A DNA stretch of 38,703 bases from JAIBJP01 sp036506175 (lineage in GTDB: Bacteria > Actinomycetota > Thermoleophilia > Gaiellales > Gaiellaceae): positions 1-38,703 of the forward strand of contig DASXSE010000100.1 in assembly GCA_036506175.1 (NCBI GenBank). Direction: 5' to 3'. Of this stretch, positions 15,048 to 22,970 are shown piece by piece (positions within the stretch are counted from its first letter, which is position 1; the number at the start of each line of letters is the position of its first letter). The position numbers and the translations under genes are program-made. A model generated the notes under the pieces. That model ran no database searches. It was given only the letters and a program-made list of their open reading frames with translations, and had not been told where the DNA came from.

Positions 15048-15503
15048 ATGACACAGGCCACGCTTCACACCAACCATGGCGCCATCGCGCTCGAGCTTTT
15101 CGACGCCGACGCGCCCAAGACCGTCGACAACTTCGTCAAGCTTTCCGAGGACGGCTTCTACGACGGGATCACGTTCCACCGCGTGATCCAGGACTTCATG
15201 ATCCAGGGCGGTTGCCCCCGCGGAGACGGCACCGGCGGGCCCGGCTATGAGTTCGAGGACGAGCCGAACGACCACCATGTCGAGCGCGGCGCTGTCGCCA
15301 TGGCCAACAGGGGGCCTGACACGAACGGCAGCCAGTTCTTCATCGTCACGACGGACGCTGCACCGTGGCTCGACGGCAAGCACACCGTGTTCGGCCGCGT
15401 TTCCGAAGGAATGGGCGTCGTCGACGAGATCGAATCGCTGCCGACGGACGCCAACGACCGGCCGCGCGAGCCCGTCACGATCGACCGCGTCGAACTCGGC
15501 TAG
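15048..15503 (+). CDS. Cyclophilin-type peptidyl-prolyl cis-trans isomerase
   Basis: Catalyses proline cis-trans isomerisation during folding. 151 residues, a single cyclophilin domain with TFHRVIQDFMIQGGCP (catalytic Arg in FHR, plus Phe, Met and Gln of the active site), ANRGPDTNGSQFFI and LDGKHTVFGRV. There is no signal peptide, so it is cytoplasmic (PpiB type). ATG at 15048 leaves a minimal N-terminus before the first strand. Its stop and the stop of the convergent membrane-protein gene share one CTAG. Confidence 0.95.
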   Translation: MTQATLHTNHGAIALELFDADAPKTVDNFVKLSEDGFYDGITFHRVIQDFMIQGGCPRGDGTGGPGYEFEDEPNDHHVERGAVAMANRGPDTNGSQFFIVTTDAAPWLDGKHTVFGRVSEGMGVVDEIESLPTDANDRPREPVTIDRVELG

Positions 15504-17329
15504 TCGGTCGGGGAACGCCTCGTCATGAGCGCAGTGTCCGGTTTCGCGTGCGTGGAGGCGGCGACGGACGAGAGCGTCGCGGCCTTGCCGTCGAGCGCGA
15601 GGCCATCGCCGTTCCAGATGGAGCCGCGGCTTCCCTCCCGCAGCACGTAAGCCGCTCTCGGATGGCGGTAGATGCTCGGGGGTCGTCGCATTGCGACGCC
15701 GACGAGCACGAGCGACGGCCGCTCGACCGACAACGGCACGTCCCGAAGGTAATACGTTGCCCAGGCTTGTTCCCACGGGTCGACGACTCTCACCGACACG
15801 ACTCCCTGACCGAGCTCGGGAGCGACGGCTGCGAGTCCCGTGAGGCCCTGCGCGCCGACCGAGTTTCGCGACCCTGCCACGACCGCCACCAGGGCTGACG
15901 TGCAGAGGAGCAAAGCGAGGCCCGCGATGCCTGCGGTCCGCACTCGAGAAGGCTTCGACAGCCACCCCGCTCCGAAAACGACGAGAAGAAGAAACGGCGT
16001 GGCGTACGCAAGGAGCTTGAAGGATGTGTACGGCGGAAACGCCTTGGTCGCGAGGAGAAACCCGTATGCGCCGATGACGGCCAGCGTTGACCCGAGCACG
16101 AAATCCTTGCGCTTCGCCGGCGATCGTCGAAGGCGCGCCAGGGGAACGATGAAAAGCGGCAGCGCCGCGGCAGCCGCGATCACGCCCCAATCGAAACCAG
16201 CGCCGAAGAGCCGCGGGAAAAACCCAAGTGCTTCGGGAACGTTTCCGCTTGGGAAGTGGTTCTTGAAGCTCGTGTTGACGCCGAGCGCGAGGAACGTCTG
16301 CGAGCCCTCGACGAGTGCAAACAGGGACACTGCTCCGAGCACGACCAGGAGCGCGGCGAAACGCAACAACGAGCGCAGCGCCTGCCGCCGCTCGAACGCG
16401 TTGTGTGTGATCAGGTACGAGCCGATGACGACTGCGAGCATCGCTCCGAAATACGGGGCAAACGCCATTCGGTAGCTCGCGAGCGCGGCGGCGGCAAGGA
16501 AGGCCGCGAGGATCGGCAGTCGCCACGACGCCGGTGGTTCGAGCGACAGGCGTAGCACGGTCAGGGACGCGAAGCCGAGGCCGGTCCCGATGAGCTGCTG
16601 CTGCCACGAGAAATAGCTTGCGAACAGGAGTGAGGCGTTGACCGCCAGCGCCAGGGCCAGCCCGGCCGCCACATTGGGGCGCCATTCGAGACACTCGCGG
16701 GCGCACAAGAAGGCTGCGAGCGCTACGAGACAGGCCACGAAGGCCGCGACCACTCCGTACGCCTCAGCCGGATCCGATCCGGACAGCCATGCTGCCTCTC
16801 CCGTCACGAACGGAAGGGCGACCGCCCAGTGTTGTTCCTGGACCCGCTCGTATGCCACGCGGTCCGGATACATCGAGGAAGGTGCCTTCGGAGGGCCTTC
16901 GTAGAGCGAACGCGCCTGTGAGATCCAGAAGTACGCGTCGGTTGTGTGGCCGAGGTACGTCCTGACGGTCCAGTCGCCGCTGGCGAGGTTCGGCGCCCCT
17001 GCCAGGAAAAGCGCCACGAGTGCAATCGCAAACGGCCGCCCGCAAGCCCTGAGCGCGGGTCGAACGCGTCTCCACAGTGCGGCCGTGAGGACCGATGGGA
17101 GCACGAGCACGACGAGGCCCAGCGGAACGGCTGGGACGCCGACGGACAGGAGCACGCTCGACGTCGCAAAGATCGAGAAACCGACGATTGGTGCCAGCGC
17201 GGCCTGTGCGTCCGGCGCGAAACGCTTGCCCAACGTGACGGCCAGGCCGAGCCCCACAACCGTGAGCACGCCGAAGAGAGCGATCGGAGCGCCGAGCAAT
17301 GCAAGGAGGTCCATCCCATCCATCATCAA
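15500..17329 (-). CDS. Polytopic membrane protein, GT-C glycosyltransferase-like
   Basis: About 609 residues with some 12-14 hydrophobic helices and a C-terminal extracellular-type domain of about 120 residues. A loop after the third or fourth helix (about residues 115-150) carries Asp and Glu residues (GDWTVRTYLGHTTDAYFW, then a YPDR segment), the arrangement seen in GT-C enzymes such as PMT or ArnT-like mannosyltransferases that use lipid-linked sugars. No catalytic motif is certain, so the function is only suggested. The start may be TTG at 17329 or one of the ATG codons just inside. It lies 66 bases after the DUF1385 gene on the same strand. Confidence 0.75.
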   Translation of the reverse strand: MMMDGMDLLALLGAPIALFGVLTVVGLGLAVTLGKRFAPDAQAALAPIVGFSIFATSSVLLSVGVPAVPLGLVVLVLPSVLTAALWRRVRPALRACGRPFAIALVALFLAGAPNLASGDWTVRTYLGHTTDAYFWISQARSLYEGPPKAPSSMYPDRVAYERVQEQHWAVALPFVTGEAAWLSGSDPAEAYGVVAAFVACLVALAAFLCARECLEWRPNVAAGLALALAVNASLLFASYFSWQQQLIGTGLGFASLTVLRLSLEPPASWRLPILAAFLAAAALASYRMAFAPYFGAMLAVVIGSYLITHNAFERRQALRSLLRFAALLVVLGAVSLFALVEGSQTFLALGVNTSFKNHFPSGNVPEALGFFPRLFGAGFDWGVIAAAAALPLFIVPLARLRRSPAKRKDFVLGSTLAVIGAYGFLLATKAFPPYTSFKLLAYATPFLLLVVFGAGWLSKPSRVRTAGIAGLALLLCTSALVAVVAGSRNSVGAQGLTGLAAVAPELGQGVVSVRVVDPWEQAWATYYLRDVPLSVERPSLVLVGVAMRRPPSIYRHPRAAYVLREGSRGSIWNGDGLALDGKAATLSSVAASTHAKPDTALMTRRSPTD

Positions 17330-17395
17330 GGGGCGAAAAGTTCGGGTCCCCGCCCAGAATGGGGGGCTTCCGCAGGGCTATCGGTCAGTACGGAC

Positions 17396-18169
17396 TTACG
17401 TCAGTTCGCGCCGAAGAACCGAGCCGACTGCGATCAAGGCGACGCGTGTCTCCTCGACGGAGGGCTCGCGAGTCGTCAGGCGCTGCAGCGCGAGACCGGG
17501 GAGGAGGAAGACGCGAGCCAGGCGCGCGCGCGATGCTTGCACAGCGCGCCAGAGCTCCATCGTCAGTGCGAGCGAGAGAATGGTCACAAGCGCCGGCGTG
17601 TAGAGCGCCGGTGCGAGCGGCCACAGCCGATCTGCGACGAGCGTCGTCGGGATCACGAGCGCCGCGAAGTTCGTCCCGCAGCGGGCGGAGAAGCGCGAGG
17701 GCCGTGCTGCGCCGTTCCATGTCGCCTCGAGGCGCCGCTCTTCGACGGCCGCGATCGCGCGGTGTTCTGCACCGTGGAGGCGGAGCGTGCGGCCGCGGAA
17801 CAGCCACAGGATCAGGGCTGCGGTCGCGAGACCCCACGCGGCCCAGGCAATGGTTCCGGGCAGGAAGACGAAGCCGACCGGAGCGACGAGAAGAACCAGG
17901 AGCACGCGACGCTCCCGACGGCCAGCAACGCCCGACCGGCGCATCAAGGGCGACATCGCCGCCACGAGCTTCATCAGCCCGCGCACGAGTGGAACACGGC
18001 CGAAACGGCTTCGTGGCATGAGTCCTTCCCTCAGCGTTCCGTCGTAGCCGGCGAACGCCCAATGTCGCTCGCTGACGATGACTACGCCGTCAGGCCGCGC
18101 CATCCCGCCGAGGCGCGGCAGCCCGGAACGGCCGTCGGCCTCGACGAGCACGGATGGGCAGGCACGCAC
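17396..18169 (-). CDS. DUF1385 (YqhQ-like) membrane protein
   Basis: About 257 residues. The N-terminal GGMARPDGVVIVSE region, two or more membrane helices (about 88-125), HGAEHRAI (about 130-137), RCGTNF (about 162-167) and the C-terminal PGLALQRLTTREP motif are the conserved blocks of DUF1385. The conserved His and Cys residues suggest a metal site, but the family's function is not known. Start ATG at 18169; ATG at 18103 would also keep the conserved core. A hairpin separates it from the upstream gene on the same strand. Confidence 0.82.
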   Translation of the reverse strand: MRACPSVLVEADGRSGLPRLGGMARPDGVVIVSERHWAFAGYDGTLREGLMPRSRFGRVPLVRGLMKLVAAMSPLMRRSGVAGRRERRVLLVLLVAPVGFVFLPGTIAWAAWGLATAALILWLFRGRTLRLHGAEHRAIAAVEERRLEATWNGAARPSRFSARCGTNFAALVIPTTLVADRLWPLAPALYTPALVTILSLALTMELWRAVQASRARLARVFLLPGLALQRLTTREPSVEETRVALIAVGSVLRRELT

Positions 18170-18189
18170 ATGTCAAAGGTGCCTGATTC

Positions 18190-18218
18190 GGGCCGGCTGG
18201 ACAAGAGCCAACCGGCCC
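18190..18218 (-). terminator. Hairpin between the 25-residue gene and the DUF1385 gene
   Basis: On the minus strand an 11-bp stem (GGGCCGGTTGG with CCAGCCGGCCC) encloses a 7-base loop. One pair is U-G in minus-strand RNA but a C-A mismatch in plus-strand RNA, which indicates the minus strand as the functional one. No T-run follows. Confidence 0.5.
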
Positions 18219-18238
18219 GTTTCGAGGTGTCCTGGGTC

Positions 18239-18316
18239 CTACCAGTAACCGCGCGAGAAGAATCCGAGCAGCGCGAGGACCAGGACGACGATGAGAATGA
18301 TCCAGAGGATGCTCAT
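18239..18316 (-). CDS. 25-residue single-TM peptide
   Basis: Starts MSILWIILI, continues as an uninterrupted run of Ile, Leu, Val and Ala, and ends with a short positive tail SRGYW. It should be one membrane helix with its C-terminus in the cytoplasm. The ATG overlaps the stop of the metallophosphoesterase gene (ATGA), so it is translationally coupled, and a hairpin follows 20 bases downstream. Similar very short hydrophobic proteins are known in many bacteria, but I cannot assign a family. Its placement in an operon argues that it is real. Confidence 0.58.
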   Translation of the reverse strand: MSILWIILIVVLVLALLGFFSRGYW

Positions 18317-19053
18317 GCGTTCTCTTTCCCTCTTTCGGCCAGTTCGAACACCCAATAGTCCCGGCCCATCACCGGCACGGACACGTTGAAGACGGGCACT
18401 GCCCCGATGAATCCTTCGAATTGCCCTGCGTGCCCGTGCCCGTGGAGGACGAGGTCGGGATGGTGCTCGGAGATAGGACGGGCCAGCCTGTCGCTGCCCA
18501 AGAACGGCCAGATGACCTTGGGCTCGCCCTCGAGGGTCGTCGTCGTCGGCGCATAGTGGAGGAGAACGACGCGCAAAGGACAATCGGCGACTGCCGCCAG
18601 TCCTTCGTCGAGCGCCTCCACTTCTGCCGTCGTCTCGGCGTAAACCTGGCGCAGCAGCGGCTCGCCGAAGTCCGGAAGCGTCGCGTCGGGAAAACCGCCG
18701 ATGAAGCCTTTCGTGCCGACCACCCCGACGCGCGTGCCGTTCACCTCGGAGACCGTCCAGCTTCTCTCGAGAACGACGATCCCGCCTTGCTCGAGGACGT
18801 CAACGACCTCGTCGCGACGGTTGGCGTGCCAATCGTGGTTGCCCAGCACGGCCAATACGGGCACATCGACGCGCCTCCGGGCCGTAGCAAGCACCTCCGC
18901 CTCCTCCGGATCGCCGCACGTCGTCAGGTCGCCGGCGAGAAGGATGAGGTCGGCTTCGCCCGCGAGGCGGGCGAACGAATCCTCGATCTCCTCGCGTCGC
19001 TCCGGCGCGCAATGAATGTCTCCTGCCGCGGCGATCCTGAGCAATCCGTTCAC
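18313..19053 (-). CDS. Calcineurin-like metallophosphoesterase
   Basis: About 246 residues. All five metal-binding motifs of the family are present: GDIH (Asp12, His14), GDLT (Asp42), GNHD (71-74), the single His in LLHYAP, and GHGH near residue 215. It should hydrolyse a phosphoester; the substrate is unknown. GTG at 19053 is preferred since TACCCT lies 13 bases upstream; TTG at 19044, with GAGGTG as ribosome site, is an equal rival. An ATG at 19086 would make it overlap the divergent nucleotidyltransferase start. Confidence 0.85.
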   Translation of the reverse strand: MNGLLRIAAAGDIHCAPERREEIEDSFARLAGEADLILLAGDLTTCGDPEEAEVLATARRRVDVPVLAVLGNHDWHANRRDEVVDVLEQGGIVVLERSWTVSEVNGTRVGVVGTKGFIGGFPDATLPDFGEPLLRQVYAETTAEVEALDEGLAAVADCPLRVVLLHYAPTTTTLEGEPKVIWPFLGSDRLARPISEHHPDLVLHGHGHAGQFEGFIGAVPVFNVSVPVMGRDYWVFELAERGKENA

Positions 19054-19066
19054 CTCTAAGCGTGGC

Positions 19067-19072
19067 AGGGTA
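19067..19072 (-). promoter_or_regulatory. Putative -10 box of the metallophosphoesterase gene
   Basis: TACCCT on the minus strand, 13 bases before the GTG at 19053. It lies in the 31-base gap between the divergent metallophosphoesterase and nucleotidyltransferase genes. Confidence 0.4.
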
Positions 19073-19084
19073 CCGAGGACTTTC

Positions 19085-19657
19085 ATGCCCAACGACGACT
19101 TCGACGCGATGGTGGGGACGTTGAAGAAAGCCGCAGGAGCCCTGCGGGATGCCGGCGTCCCCTTCATGCTGGGCGGCGGGCTCGCCTCCTGGGCCCGCGG
19201 AGGGCCCGAGTCCGACCACGACCTCGACCTGATGGTGAAGCCGCAGGACGCGGACGAGGCGCTCGCCGTTCTTGCGGACGTCGGCTTCCGGCCGGAGCGC
19301 CCGCCCGAGGGCTGGCTCTACAAGGCCTGGGACGACAACGACGTGATGGTCGACCTGATCTTCGAGCCCACGGGGCTTCCGATCACCGACGGGACCTTCG
19401 AACGCGCCGAGGACATGGAGGTCGAGGCGGTCGCGATGAAAGTCATGTCGCTCGAGGACGTCCTCGTCACCAAGCTCCTGGCGCTGGACGAGCAATCCCT
19501 CGACTACAAGCCGCTGCTTCAGATCGCGCGCGCGGTGCGCGAGCAGGTGGACTGGGGCGACGTGCGCGAGCGAACGAAGGGCTCGCCCTACGCGGCGGCC
19601 TTCTTCACGCTGGCGGAGGAGCTAGGCATCGTGGAGAAGGCTCCAAACGGGGCGTAG
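19085..19657 (+). CDS. Nucleotidyltransferase-fold protein
   Basis: 190 residues. The GGGLASWARGGPESDHDLDLMV segment is the nucleotidyltransferase signature (a GG motif followed by Asp-x-Asp), and DVMVDLIFEPTG supplies a third acidic position. This resembles stand-alone members of the MNT/AbiEii or aminoglycoside-transferase type. No HEPN partner or antitoxin is adjacent, so a toxin-antitoxin role is not supported. ATG at 19085 follows GAGG by about 7 bases. The last 70 bases overlap, antisense, the end of the acyltransferase gene. Confidence 0.8.
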   Translation: MPNDDFDAMVGTLKKAAGALRDAGVPFMLGGGLASWARGGPESDHDLDLMVKPQDADEALAVLADVGFRPERPPEGWLYKAWDDNDVMVDLIFEPTGLPITDGTFERAEDMEVEAVAMKVMSLEDVLVTKLLALDEQSLDYKPLLQIARAVREQVDWGDVRERTKGSPYAAAFFTLAEELGIVEKAPNGA

Positions 19658-20355
19658 CTCCAGGTAGCCCGCTGGGCGCCGTCGGACAGCTCTTCGGGAA
19701 ATCCATGCGCCACAGCCTCGCCGGCGAGGCGCCAAAGCCGCGTGATCTCCTTGCCGACGATCTCCGCTGCCTGCTTGTAGCCGCGGCCGGAGCGGGGGAG
19801 GCCGTCGAGCTCGATCGGATCGCCCCACACCACCGCGCACGGCATGTGGTTCTTCCGCGACCAGCCGAACGAGTAGACCCCGCACGGGATGATCGGGACG
19901 CCTTCCTGTAGGGCGATCATCATCGCCCCCGGCAGGACCTCGCCCGGGTGGCCGAAGCGCTGGCGCGTGCCCTCCACGAAAATCCCGACGAAGTGGCCGT
20001 CGCGCGCGACCTCGCGCGCGAGACGGAGCGACTCGCGGTCACCCTCGCCGCGCCGCACCGGGAAGGCACCGGTCCACATGAGGACGTCCCCGACGAGCGG
20101 CACGTCGAGGAGCTCCTTCTTCGTCATGTAGTAGATCGTCCGCGGACTGAGCGCCCCGATCAGCGGCGGGTCGATCGCCGACAGATGGTTCGCAGCGACG
20201 ACGCCACCACCGGTCATCGGGACGCGCTCCTGACCGTACGCGTACGAGGGCGCGAGCCAGAGCGTGACCGGCGCGACGAGGTAGCGCGCGTACGGCCAGA
20301 GGGTCTCCGGGTCCTCGCGCCAGAGCTTCGGGATGCCGAGGCGCGTGAGGAACAC
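19588..20355 (-). CDS. 1-acyl-glycerol-3-phosphate acyltransferase family (PlsC-like)
   Basis: Membrane-associated acyltransferase, probably converting lysophosphatidate to phosphatidate. 255 residues. NHLSAID (the HX4D catalytic motif, about residues 56-62), the KKELLDVPLVGDVL block, FVEGTR (about 126-131) and PIIPCGVYSF are the four acyltransferase motifs. A hydrophobic segment precedes the first motif. The C-terminal 35 residues, rich in Ala, Ser and Phe, are outside the conserved domain and lie partly in the antisense overlap with the nucleotidyltransferase gene. The GTG start at 20355 follows a TAAACT box by 7 bases. Confidence 0.87.
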   Translation of the reverse strand: MFLTRLGIPKLWREDPETLWPYARYLVAPVTLWLAPSYAYGQERVPMTGGGVVAANHLSAIDPPLIGALSPRTIYYMTKKELLDVPLVGDVLMWTGAFPVRRGEGDRESLRLAREVARDGHFVGIFVEGTRQRFGHPGEVLPGAMMIALQEGVPIIPCGVYSFGWSRKNHMPCAVVWGDPIELDGLPRSGRGYKQAAEIVGKEITRLWRLAGEAVAHGFPEELSDGAQRATWSYAPFGAFSTMPSSSASVKKAAA

Positions 20356-20362
20356 CTAGCCG

Positions 20363-20368
20363 AGTTTA
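20363..20368 (-). promoter_or_regulatory. Putative -10 box of the acyltransferase gene
   Basis: TAAACT on the minus strand, 7 bases before the GTG at 20355. It fits the leaderless pattern and lies back to back with the leuS leader promoter. Confidence 0.5.
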
Positions 20369-20372
20369 TCGC

Positions 20373-20378
20373 TACAGT
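20373..20378 (+). promoter_or_regulatory. Putative -10 box of the leuS leader
   Basis: TACAGT would start a transcript at about 20385, just before the leader structures at 20414-20479. leuS itself begins at 20502, so the leader would be about 115 bases. Confidence 0.45.
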
Positions 20379-20388
20379 TGCGACGAGT

Positions 20389-20424
20389 ATGGACCTCGGC
20401 CTTACCGGCGACAGGGAGAGCTAG
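20389..20424 (+). CDS. Possible leader peptide of leuS (11 aa)
   Basis: ATG followed by ten codons and TAG, reading MDLGLTGDRES, with two leucine codons at positions 3 and 5. The frame ends inside the 5' part of the leader hairpin, the arrangement seen in ribosome-mediated attenuation. Two leucines in eleven residues is weak enrichment and no ribosome site is clear. Confidence 0.25.
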   Translation: MDLGLTGDRES

Positions 20425-20455
20425 CAAGCGGCTTTGCGCCGGTTGCTCGACTCCC
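20414..20455 (+). promoter_or_regulatory. Structured leader element of leuS
   Basis: An outer stem GGGAG (20414-20418) with CTCCC (20451-20455) encloses an inner hairpin: AGCAA (20423-20427) with TTGCT (20443-20447), a G-G mismatch, CGGC with GCCG, and a UUUGC loop. It lies directly before an intrinsic terminator and should be part of an attenuator. GAGAG (20416-20420) could instead pair with CTCTC (20463-20467) of the terminator and open it. No T-box sequence (TGGNACC) is present. Confidence 0.5.
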
Positions 20456-20459
20456 CCAC

Positions 20460-20483
20460 GGCCTCTCGCAAGAGAGGCCTTTT
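20460..20483 (+). terminator. Intrinsic terminator in the leuS leader (attenuator)
   Basis: Perfect 8-bp stem GGCCTCTC/GAGAGGCC with a GCAA tetraloop, followed by TTTT. It ends 18 bases before the leuS start codon. The gene upstream lies on the other strand and starts nearby, so this terminator can only act on a short transcript that leads into leuS. Confidence 0.8.
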
Positions 20484-20501
20484 CGTAGGCAGGAGCTGAC
20501 G

Positions 20502-22955
20502 TTGGAACGGTATGACCCTCAAGCGATCGAGACAAAGTGGCAAGAGGTGTGGGAGCGCGAGGACGCGTTCGTCGTCCCCAACCCCGACCCGTCAAGCGCC
20601 GGCGAGGATCGGAAGACCTACGTGCTCGAGATGCTTCCGTACCCGTCCGGCGAGCTGCACATGGGTCACGTCCTCAACTACACGCTGGGGGACGTCGTGG
20701 CCCACCTGCGCCGGCGGCGCGGCTTCACCGTCCTGCGGCCGATTGGCTACGACGCGTTCGGCCTGCCGGCCGAGAACGCGGCGATCAAGGAGGGCGGCCA
20801 TCCCCGAGACGTGACCAACCGCAACATCGCCGCGATCCGCGAGCAGATGAAGCGCATGGGCTGGTCGATCGACTGGAGCCGCGAGCTCTCGACCGCCGAG
20901 CCCGACTACTACCACTGGACGCAATGGCTGTTCCTCAAGTTCTACGAGGCCGGCTTTGCCTACCGCAAGGAAGCGTTCGTCAACTGGTGCCCGAACGACC
21001 AGACCGTGCTCGCCAACGAGCAGGTGATCGACGGGCGCTGCGAGCGCTGCGGGCACGAGGTCGAGGCGCGAAGTCTCGAGCAATGGTTCTTCCGCATCAC
21101 CGCGTACGCCGACCGGCTCCTCGAGGAGATGAGCCTGCTCGAGTCCTGGCCGGAGCGCGTCCTCACGATGCAGCGGAACTGGATCGGGCGGTCGGAAGGC
21201 GCCGAGGTCATCTTCCGAATCGAGGAGCTCGACGTCGATCTTCCCGTCTTCACCACGCGCCCCGACACGCTCTTCGGCGCGACCTTCTTCGTGCTCGCGC
21301 CGGAGCATCCGCTCATTCCGCGTCTGGCCGCGGGGACGCCGCACGAGGAGGAGGTTCTGGAGTACGCCCGTCGCGCGGCCGCGAGACCGACTGTCGAGCG
21401 CGCGGACCCCGAGAAGGAAAAGACGGGCGTCTTCACCGGCCATTTCGTCACGAATCCCGTCAATGACAATCGCTTGCCTGTCTGGGTCGCCGACTACGTC
21501 CTGATGGAATACGGGACGGGCGCGATCATGGCCGTCCCCGCGCACGACGAGCGCGACTTCGCATTTGCCCAGCGCTACGAGCTGCCGATCGTCCCCGTCG
21601 TCGTCCCCGTCGACGGCGACGTCGAAGAGGGCACGGCATTCATGGGCCACTCCGAGAACGAGAAGCTCATTGAGTCGGCGCAGTTCTCCGGGATGACGAG
21701 CCCCGAGGCGAAGAAAGCCATCGTCGAGTGGCTCGAGTCGCGGGGTCGCGGTCGGCCCGCGGTGAGCTACCGGCTGCGCGACTGGCTGCTCTCACGCCAG
21801 CGTTACTGGGGCTGCCCGATTCCGATCCTCTACTGCGACGAGTGCGGGATGGTGCCGGTGCCCGAGGAGGATCTGCCCGTGCTGCTCCCCGAGGTGGACG
21901 AGTACCTCCCCAAGGGCCGCTCGCCGCTCGCCGCCGCGGAGGACTGGGTCAACACGACGTGCCCGAAGTGCGGCGGCCCCGCACGGCGCGAGACCGACAC
22001 CATGGACACGTTCGTCGACTCGTCCTGGTACTACCTGCGCTACTGCGACCCGGAGAACGACGGCGCCCCGTTCGATCGCGGCATCGTCGACTACTGGCTG
22101 CCCGTCAACCAATACATCGGCGGGATCGAGCACGCGATCCTCCACCTCCTGTACGCGCGCTTCTTCACCAAGGTGATGAACGACCTCGGCATCGTCGGCT
22201 TCCGCGAGCCGTTCGCACGCCTCTTCAACCAGGGGATGCTGTATTACCGCGGCGCGAAGATGTCGAAGGCGAAGGGGAACGTCATCGCCCCCGACGCCTA
22301 CGCCGAGCGCCTCGGCGCCGACGCAGTGCGTCTCTATGTCCTCTTCATGGGCCCGGCCGAAGACGACAAGGAGTGGCAGGACAGCGGCATCGAAGGAATG
22401 GCTCGGTTCCTCGGACGGTTGTGGCGCCTGGGGCTCGAAGTCGCTGCGCAGGGAGCCAATGGCGCCCCGCCTGAGGGTCCGCTCGTCAACAGGACGCACG
22501 AGACGATCGCGAAGGTCACGGACGACATCGAGCGCCGCTTCCAGTTCAACACGCCGATCGCGGCCGTGATGGAGCTCGTCAACGAGATCTACCACGTGAA
22601 AGACGACCCAGAACGAGCGGGAGAGGTGCGCTTCGCGACGGAGACAGCCGTGAGCCTGATCCAGCCCTACGTCCCTCACATCGGGGAGGAGCTGTGGGAA
22701 CGGCTCGGTCACGAGCGGCTCTGGGAGACACCATGGCCCGAGGCAGACGAGGCTCTCCTCGAGCGCGAGACGTTCGAGCTCGTCGTCCAGGTGAACGGCC
22801 GTGTCCGGGATCGCGCCGAGGTTCCGGTCAATCTGAGCGAAGACGAGCTCATCGCGCGTGCGAAAGAGCTCCCGCGCGTGCGCGCGCATGTGGACGGCAA
22901 AGAGGTCAAGAAGGCGATCGTCGTTCCCGGACGCCTCGTAAACCTCGTCGTCTAG
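20502..22955 (+). CDS. leuS: Leucyl-tRNA synthetase
   Basis: Charges tRNA-Leu. 817 residues, normal for bacterial LeuRS. The class I signatures HMGH (53-56) and KMSKA (586-590) flank an inserted editing domain (about 220-420) that removes mischarged amino acids; a zinc-type domain with CPND and CERC precedes it. The C-terminal anticodon-binding region closes with the VQVNGRVRDR motif. TTG at 20502 is preceded by AGGAG (20491-20495) with 6 bases of spacing, and the encoded N-terminus (ERYDPQAIETKWQ) is canonical. Probably controlled by the leader terminator just upstream. Confidence 0.97.
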   Translation: MERYDPQAIETKWQEVWEREDAFVVPNPDPSSAGEDRKTYVLEMLPYPSGELHMGHVLNYTLGDVVAHLRRRRGFTVLRPIGYDAFGLPAENAAIKEGGHPRDVTNRNIAAIREQMKRMGWSIDWSRELSTAEPDYYHWTQWLFLKFYEAGFAYRKEAFVNWCPNDQTVLANEQVIDGRCERCGHEVEARSLEQWFFRITAYADRLLEEMSLLESWPERVLTMQRNWIGRSEGAEVIFRIEELDVDLPVFTTRPDTLFGATFFVLAPEHPLIPRLAAGTPHEEEVLEYARRAAARPTVERADPEKEKTGVFTGHFVTNPVNDNRLPVWVADYVLMEYGTGAIMAVPAHDERDFAFAQRYELPIVPVVVPVDGDVEEGTAFMGHSENEKLIESAQFSGMTSPEAKKAIVEWLESRGRGRPAVSYRLRDWLLSRQRYWGCPIPILYCDECGMVPVPEEDLPVLLPEVDEYLPKGRSPLAAAEDWVNTTCPKCGGPARRETDTMDTFVDSSWYYLRYCDPENDGAPFDRGIVDYWLPVNQYIGGIEHAILHLLYARFFTKVMNDLGIVGFREPFARLFNQGMLYYRGAKMSKAKGNVIAPDAYAERLGADAVRLYVLFMGPAEDDKEWQDSGIEGMARFLGRLWRLGLEVAAQGANGAPPEGPLVNRTHETIAKVTDDIERRFQFNTPIAAVMELVNEIYHVKDDPERAGEVRFATETAVSLIQPYVPHIGEELWERLGHERLWETPWPEADEALLERETFELVVQVNGRVRDRAEVPVNLSEDELIARAKELPRVRAHVDGKEVKKAIVVPGRLVNLVV

Positions 22956-22970
22956 CTCCGCAACTAACGT

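Noticed and set aside
19085..20355. Toxin-antitoxin system based on the nucleotidyltransferase-fold gene
   Set aside because: No HEPN or antitoxin partner is adjacent; the convergent neighbour is a lipid acyltransferase.
20379..20501. T-box riboswitch before leuS
   Set aside because: GGGAGAGC and GGTTGCTC recall T-box stem I motifs, but the antiterminator core TGGNACC is missing and the element is much too short.
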